Below, in pieces: positions 57,200-64,000 of a stretch of 64,000 bases of DNA. The first letter of the stretch is position 1. Each line of letters begins with the position of its first letter. The stretch is taken from NCBI GenBank assembly GCA_028023455.1, contig JAQFVV010006215.1, positions 4,509,230-4,573,229 of the forward strand. The letters run 5' to 3'. A program made the translations under genes and the position numbers. The notes below the pieces were generated by a model that was not told the origin of the DNA, searched no databases, and worked only from the letters and a program-made list of their open reading frames with translations. The DNA comes from Epiperipatus broadwayi (lineage: Eukaryota > Onychophora > Udeonychophora > Euonychophora > Peripatidae).

Positions 57200-60100
57200 A
57201 ATATTACAAGCTTTAATTATTGAAAAAGAATTTAATGCCAACTAAAAAAAATTTTAAATCACAAAATTAAAATTTTATAAATTAAGTTTAGAATTTTATA
57301 AAATTTTATAAATTAGGTAAGAAAATATAGAAATTAAAGCCAATAATGTATCAGATATTAATAATTTTGAACTTCACCTAGATCTGGTTGATAGAATTTT
57401 TTATTGCCTTTTAAGAAATAATAGAGTATTAAATACACTATGAGCGTACATGGTCTCATCTGAGAAATCAGCAGTATTATAGAAAATGACCTTAACAAAA
57501 TTGATAAAAATTTATAAAAAGAATAGACATAGTGATAGATTAATTTAGAGGTAGTTTAGAAAGTGCCTCTATAGTTGATAATGCTAATGTTAGGGTGTAA
57601 AGAGGGGAAAAATGATGTTGACTTCATTTTCTAATACTGTTTTAGTCATAGATGATTTCTATTATAAAATAGATGGCAATTTCTAAAGAACATTTGAGGA
57701 TATGCATTTGAGAATGAAGATGGTTCTATGGTTCTATTATAGAATGGATGGCAATTTCTAAGCAACGTATACACTTTATAATACAAAACAAAGGGAATAT
57801 ATTTTTATATATTCATTTCATAACATAAAGTCTTTTCCCCCATAGCCATTATTAATCAAGCTTATCTCCCTCAGAATTATATAACCATGACTGAAAATCA
57901 ACAAATCTCAAAATAGAATTTAATAATAGTTAACTAGAAGCAATATATTGAATATGTTAAAAGTAATATTAATAGAATTCTTTTCTTTCCCTTTTGTTAC
58001 AAGATTTAACAAACTCATAAGTTATTATTGGTCCCATCCTTTGATGGTAGCAAAAGCACTTTATTCCAGGTAGGGCAAAATAAATGAAACTTTTTTAATT
58101 ACTCTACATCCTGGAACAATAGATTAAGATGTTGGAGATAAGTTTCATGTGAGATCCTAAAAATCCCCCCCCCTCCTTTAATCAGCTATAATGGCATCTG
58201 GATTATTTTTGGAAGACATTAGTCGAATCTCGGCAATAAGTTCCGCACCATTCATTGTTGTCTTGCTAATCTTCAGATTTGAGGCTGTTGGCATGCTGGA
58301 AGCCTCCACCTTAGCATTAATTGAAGTATAACTTGAGCTGTCTACTTTTGACAATTACTTTATAGTTATCAACTATGAACTATTGCCAGACTATAGATTT
58401 TTTTTTTTATAACGCATATATGTAGTGGAAGGAGAGGAAAATGTTAAGATTTGAGTGATGAGATTTTTATTGCATTATTAAGTAGTTGTGATGAAATTAG
58501 ATTGTATTATTGATACAATGTTAATTTTATCTTATAAAAAATTGATGGAAACTGCTTCTTTTTTTTAAAGACAATAATGAAAAATATTGAAATTTGTATT
58601 ACATAAAATATAAATGCATGTTATATGCCATTATTTTATCCTGAAATTTAATGCTTACTATATTTTCTTATGTTGTCTGATATTTAAGCACATCCTCCGA
58701 GACTTTGATACTTTCTTTTTGTTGGTGAATACCTTCCTGGAAAATATCTTTTTTCAAATGTTCTTTTTATGGTGTAGTTTAAGTATATCTACGATTGTTT
58801 TCATGCAGATTGTTTGTATTAAAGGTATGTCGCATTTTATTTATATGAAGATTCTCATTGGCTGATGTTTTAAAAGAATTCTGCTCATTGCCTTAACAGT
58901 TTGAATTGGTGCTAGCTTTTTTGGCACCTTGGGGTAAGCAACAAAATTACGCCCCTTTATATATTAAAAAGTATATATAAATTAATATCTCATCAAATTT
59001 TTTACTTGCTAATAACATTTTTATATTGTCTGTAATTATAAGAGAAAAAAATATTGTCACAAAATATTAAAAAAATGATTTTTGTTGCTGCAAAAGTTTC
59101 AATTACCATTTTTTTTATGAGATCATTTTCTATTGATAAAATTGCAAGGCTAGATAATCTTATGGTTGACCGTAAATCATTTTATGTAAAATGTTCGGTT
59201 TGAGAAGAATGTGGGGGTTAGTCTTCTTTTGTAATATAGAGTTTTTTTATTAGAAAAAAACTGCAGTATTTCACTGCACCTTTTATTTTCACTTTTATGC
59301 TGGGTCTTTATTTGCAAAATTTGGAGCCCAATTTTTTTTTTTTTTTGGTTACTCATATATCCATTTAAGTACATATAAATTATTTGAATTAATTTTTTAC
59401 TTACTGAAAATAATAATAAAATTCAACGAAAATAACTGATTATTATTAGTAAATCAAAAAATATTTTTGCAGACTGCATTTTATACTGAAATAATAGTTG
59501 TCACATGATTGATAAAAAGAACTTTTTTATCATTTGATTCAATATGAATAATCACACATATTCGAAATCAACATGACCATATATATGCCAAAAATGTTTC
59601 ATTCATAACAAAATGTATATAAAGGAATTGAATAAAAATTATATAGTTATCTGTTTTTATCAAGTAATAATATTTATATTATTTTTTTTTACAAGAATTG
59701 AACACCAATTTTGTCACCCCATACAGTGTATCCCCGGGCCTATGCTCCTTTTGCCCCTGCTGTTCATTGGTTCTGTTAATTACATACTGAATCTTTTAGA
59801 GGTTAAACCTACCATCATTCAAATATTGTACTTTTTCATTGGATCTTATGCTTTATAATAATATTTTTTCTCATCTATTAACTGGAATTTTAATAGTCAA
59901 TGAAAAGTTTAGAGTTTTTGTTTTTTCGTTTCAGCCACTTGATGATATATGAATATAAAATGTAAATATAAGACTTATACATGCCCCCCCCCCCCACACA
60001 CACACCAGTAATCAAATATTCATTCAATAAATTTGCAATAATAAACAATTTTTAATTTGCCTTCATTTTTACATCTACTCTACTAAAATTCTTTGGGATA

Positions 60101-60795
60101 TTCAAAATCATAAATGATTAGAAATTTAATTCACCATTGAAATACTGTTAATTGACACTTAAAATTAAGCCAGAAATGTATCTTGATAAAGAATTAAGCC
60201 AAAATTATTAACACTACTACAATGAAATATTAAACTTCCATTTTCCATCAATAAAGTTCTCTGATACAGGTATTAATGGTCATTATATAATTGATTTAAT
60301 AATTTTAAATTGTTTAATAAATATTATATAACCCACTTCAGTTTCTGATAAAAATTGTTGTACACCAAGCTCTTTCATTTATTAAATATTTAATAACTAT
60401 TACAAAAATCTTACTTCAATTTTAATGGGAGACTTTGATTATAAGACCCATCGGAATCAAATATATTATACTGGTATTTTACAATATATGATCTAAAATA
60501 AATTTAGTGTCACAGCATGATTATTTGATAGATTTGTCTCTTGCAAAATTTGTCATAACATTGAAATGGCCAGTAAATAATCATTAGCTAAATCAACTCA
60601 CAAATTTTTATATCTCATCTTGTTCACTGAGATATATAATAAACAGCATACAACTGGTTATGTCATCAATTATTTTTTGGAAAAAATAGTTTTGACATGT
60701 GCAATTATTTTTAAAATATTATGACAGTAACATCCATCTTTTATACCATTAAATCTTTTTTTTTCTGTGATTAGATTCCTTTATATTTCAAATAT
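57200..60795. other. Intronic DNA, nothing firmly identified
   Basis: AT-rich. A less AT-rich patch at 57990-58330 has a short minus-strand frame (MPTASNLKISKTTMNGAELI, then AEIRLMSSKNNPD before a stop) that I do not recognise. 58900-58960 and 59695-59780 share inverted pieces (TTGAATTGGTGC / GCACC-like) and may be ends of an old element. C runs at 58166 and 59985 followed by a CA microsatellite. Confidence 0.5.
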
Positions 60796-60796
60796 T

Positions 60797-63700
60797 GGAT
60801 GATGGGCAACCTCCGGCCCTTGGGCCAGATCCGGCCCTTTACGACTTTTAATCCGGCCCCCCACTAATCTATTTCAGCCATGTTTGATTTCGATTGTCAA
60901 ATTTTTGAATAGAGCCTAGCAAGAGTTACGTTTGATTTTTACCTTTTCTGCAATTAAATAATTATGATGTTTAATAAATTTATATTTTATATTTTTATTT
61001 AAATCTTTTAATGATTAAAATTTAAAAACTAAAATTATTAATATTTTAAAATAGTGAAAATAAATGTGAAAACGAAATTCTCAGCGATAACAAAAAAGCA
61101 CGTCTTAATTAGCTGCATGGAGCGTATTGAAAAGATTGGAATTGAGCTGGTATTTTTCTGCCAGCTTATATTCATACATATATATATTATTATTATTAAA
61201 ATCGCATGAGTATTATTTTATAATAAAACTTTACTAAAATGAATAATAAAACTTCTTTTTTTTTAAAGGGAATTTTAAAAGTTTTGAAATCAATTAAATC
61301 GACATTAAAAAAAAAAAAAGAGGGAAAAACAAAACATAAGATCTTGCAGGTTTTTTTTATTTATAAAAGTTTGTCTTTTGTTTTATTTCTAATTCTTAGA
61401 AATTCTTAAAGATAGAAGGAGAAAGAAAATACAGTATAGATTTTTTCTGCAATTAACTCTGTTGTTGAAACTTTGATAGTGGAGATATTTTTGTGCTATC
61501 TATTACGCTCATCAATTTGGAATGTTTCCTCAGGATTATAAGTAACATTGCAAAAAAAAAAAAAACTATAAGTTACGGGATTGTTTTTTGTTTGAGATTA
61601 ATTGGAATTTTGCTGAAGTTAGTGACTGGTCAAACCACAACAAGCAGAGGATGAAATACTTCTCCCACAGGACCATCACTGATCGATCAGGGTAGCTATA
61701 AATTGTTACTGAGTGAACTTTGATTCCATTTTGCGTAATAGAAATAGATATATACTATTAGTGTCTTAAATGTTCCAACAATAGAGTGTGGGATTATTGC
61801 TGGGAATTTTATTATATTATGTTAAATTAGTTAAAACAAAGAGAGAGGGGTTTTAAACTCATATATGCTTTAAATATGTTTTTTATATGCATTTTATTAT
61901 AATTCATGGGTGAATCAGATTAGATTTTTTCCTAATAATGTTAACTGCTCGATCTTGAAAGATCAATGAAAAGAATATTAGTTAAATAATTTGTACTGTA
62001 TTTTTTTAAAAAATGATAATGTTTGCATTTAATTTAAGCTTGTATTTGTTCTTTATATATATATATATAAAGATTCAAGTGAGTTGGGAATGCTATAGGA
62101 AAAGAGAATATGTTGTTTTTTTGTAATTAAAAGTGAATATAATAAAAGGTATTAAATGTCATATTGAATGTCCCTGTTTAATCTGGTTTTGTAATTTAAT
62201 TCAGTGTACATTTGGCTGAAGTAATATATTTGGTGATTGCCATATTTGCATAATCTGAAAATTTACACACCAAGTTAAAATGCTGTGGCACAAAATGAAA
62301 TATTAGAAATTTATAACATTAAAAAAAGGATACATTCACAATTAATTATCATCAAGAACAAAAAAAATTATAAAAGTTAATACATTATTTACTGTTATTA
62401 AAAAAATATTCCCTATTGTTTTTGCAAAAGCAATTTTTGTAAAGCCAGCAATGGCGATTTCTGCTTTTTCATATATTTCCTATGAGCAATCTTTTTTAAA
62501 AGAAAATATTTTCAATGACAATTCCCTATTAGTGATGTACTTTTTGGTTTAATAATAAATGTTTTACAAAAATATTATGTCATAATCACTAACAATTACT
62601 GAAAATCAATTTTTTTTGTCTTATTTAGCTCCTCTCAGAATTAATATTTTGAATTGTTAAGCTGACATCATATGACACTGCAAAACACATCTTGTTTTCT
62701 CTCATCTAGAGCTCTTTCTCATTTTGACTAGCAGTATGTGAACATGTTACAATGTGACATTTTGATAGTTGCATTGGGATTGTGCCTTGCATTTATATTG
62801 TGTTCTATCTGGAGTATAAAAATCAGTTTTTTTTTTTTTAATATTTACATTGGGTTTGTGCCTTGTTAAGTACCTGCACTTATATTGTTTTCTGTTCAAT
62901 ATCTGCAGTGTTAAAGACAGCTTTGTTTGACAGTTCTGAATATATAGCTTTGAAATTTAGAACAATGTCAGGGATTAACAAAAAAAATAAATAAAAGTAG
63001 ATACAGAGAATCATCAATTTCAAAACAGCTGGACAGACAAGTATTATTTTATTCTGAATAAAGGTTTGCTTATATGTTTTCTGTGCAATGTATCCATATC
63101 AGTCAATAAAGAATTCAACTTAAAGAGATACTTTACTTCAAAACATGCAGATCACCAAAAAATTGATGGACAACTACAAAAAGATGGAATAGAGAAATTG
63201 AAGAACTTGGATACCCAGCAGAAAATGTTCACCAAGTAATAAATGCAGCATGGAAGCATTGTGAAAACCAGCTTTGTGTTAAATGAAAAATTTGCTAAGC
63301 ATTCTAAATCATTTAGTGAATGAGAATTTATCAAAGAATGTCTGTTGAATGTTGCAAGTATAATATGTCCTGAAAAGAAAAAAGATTTTGAGAATATTAG
63401 TTTGCCGAGATGTACTGTTGTCCAGTGGATAGAAATCATGGCTGATGATATGCAAAAAAAGTTTAAAAGAAAAGATTGCTAGATTCAAAGCATTTTCAAT
63501 TGCTTTGGATGACAGCACTGATGTCTCTGATACAGCAAAACTAGCAATATTTATTCAGGGAGTTGATGTGGATTTAGTATCACAGAAGAATTTTACTTTG
63601 GCCCTAAAACACAATTACTGGTGAAGTTATATTTGAAGAAGTCAAAACAGTCTTCAAGATATTTGGGCTTAGATGAAGTTCACTATCTGGCATATGCACT

Positions 63701-64000
63701 GATGGAGCCCCTGCAATGGTTGGTGCATGGAACGGATTTATTGAAATAGTTCATGAAAAAGTAATAGAATTACAGATCCATGTGAAAAATTTAACAAATT
63801 TTCATTGCATTATCGACTAACAAAATATGTGTGCAAAATCAATTAAATTTAGAAATGTTATGGAAGTTGTAGTAGCCAGTATTAACTTTATTAAGTCACA
63901 TGTACTTAATCACTGCAATTTAAGGAATATTTGGAAGACTTATTTTCAGATTATGAAAATGTGTCTTATTGTGAAGTGAATGATTTATGATCTGAGACAA
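60797..64000 (+). mobile_element. GTF2IRD2-like hAT transposon, runs off the window
   Basis: The 5' end at 60797-60870 is rich in CCGGCCC with GGGCAACCTCCGGCCCTTGG, the typical start of this hAT group. The transposase relic begins near 63000: KTAGQ, then YFTSKHADHQKIDGQLQK (63133), FAKHSKSFSE and FIKECLLNVASIICPEKKK (63285-63390). Next come ISLPRCTVVQWIEIMADDMQ (63400-63460), FSIALDDSTDVSDTAKLAIF (63500-63555; the DDSTD contains a catalytic aspartate), GICTDGAPAMVGAWNGFI (63680-63745), and HCIID.QNMCAKSIKF then NVMEVVVASINFIKSHVLNH (63800-63920). Several frameshifts and stops show it is inactive. 60880-62990 is AT-rich 5' region or later insertions with no recognisable gene. Confidence 0.85.

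Noticed and set aside
56005-64000. Remaining HADH exons
   Set aside because: I looked for a frame resembling the MKLGAGYPMGP and FYKY blocks with splice borders and saw none; the gene end is probably outside the window.

Overview
The window is strongly AT-rich animal nuclear DNA. It has spliced exons with GT/AG borders, introns of several kilobases and dense, decayed transposable elements. No operons, Shine-Dalgarno sites or bacterial genes are visible. tRNA-derived SINEs, RTE-type LINEs, hAT (GTF2IRD2-like) transposons, a Penelope-like fragment and very long introns together fit an invertebrate such as a mollusc. A cephalopod is my best guess, but this is inference and not proof.

The only host gene I can support is on the + strand: mitochondrial 3-hydroxyacyl-CoA dehydrogenase (HADH; short/medium-chain L-3-hydroxyacyl-CoA dehydrogenase of fatty-acid beta-oxidation). 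Six coding exons (16605-16724, 31368-31496, 40111-40268, 44049-44175, 51948-52037, 55932-56004) give an uninterrupted reading frame of 232 residues plus one base. It carries a presequence-like start, the GxGxxG NAD-binding loop and all four expected catalytic/substrate residues. The last 80 or so residues must lie beyond 64000. The gene therefore spans more than 47 kb to encode about 310 residues.

Layout. 1-6780: three decayed pieces of one RTE-like LINE family, one of them nearly full length on the minus strand. 6781-16250: mostly featureless AT-rich DNA with a small MITE that has a perfect 8-bp target duplication, a LINE tail, two copies of a TIR repeat family (called T2 here) and a hAT-like MITE. 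16250-16604: putative HADH promoter with a ZNF143/Staf-like motif. Intron 1: a repeat family called T1 here, a minus-strand LINE with a SGNH-like/endonuclease/RT layout that is interrupted by a hAT MITE with perfect target duplications, and SINEs. Introns 2-3: a 341-bp tandem duplication and T2 copies, one next to a head-to-head pair of tRNA-SINEs. Intron 4: a Penelope-like GIY-YIG fragment with a 40-C tract, a Tc1/mariner-like transposase relic and a 400-bp foldback. Intron 5: a LINE relic and a 291-bp palindrome. Intron 6: another palindrome fused to a T1 copy, then a GTF2IRD2-like hAT transposon running off the end.

The most distinctive signal outside the gene is the number of foldback structures (long inverted repeats of 60-500 bp per arm). 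Several belong to repeat families that combine terminal inverted repeats with pol III B-box-like sequences. I see no self-contained new enzymatic system. The repeat families are the part most likely to be undescribed.
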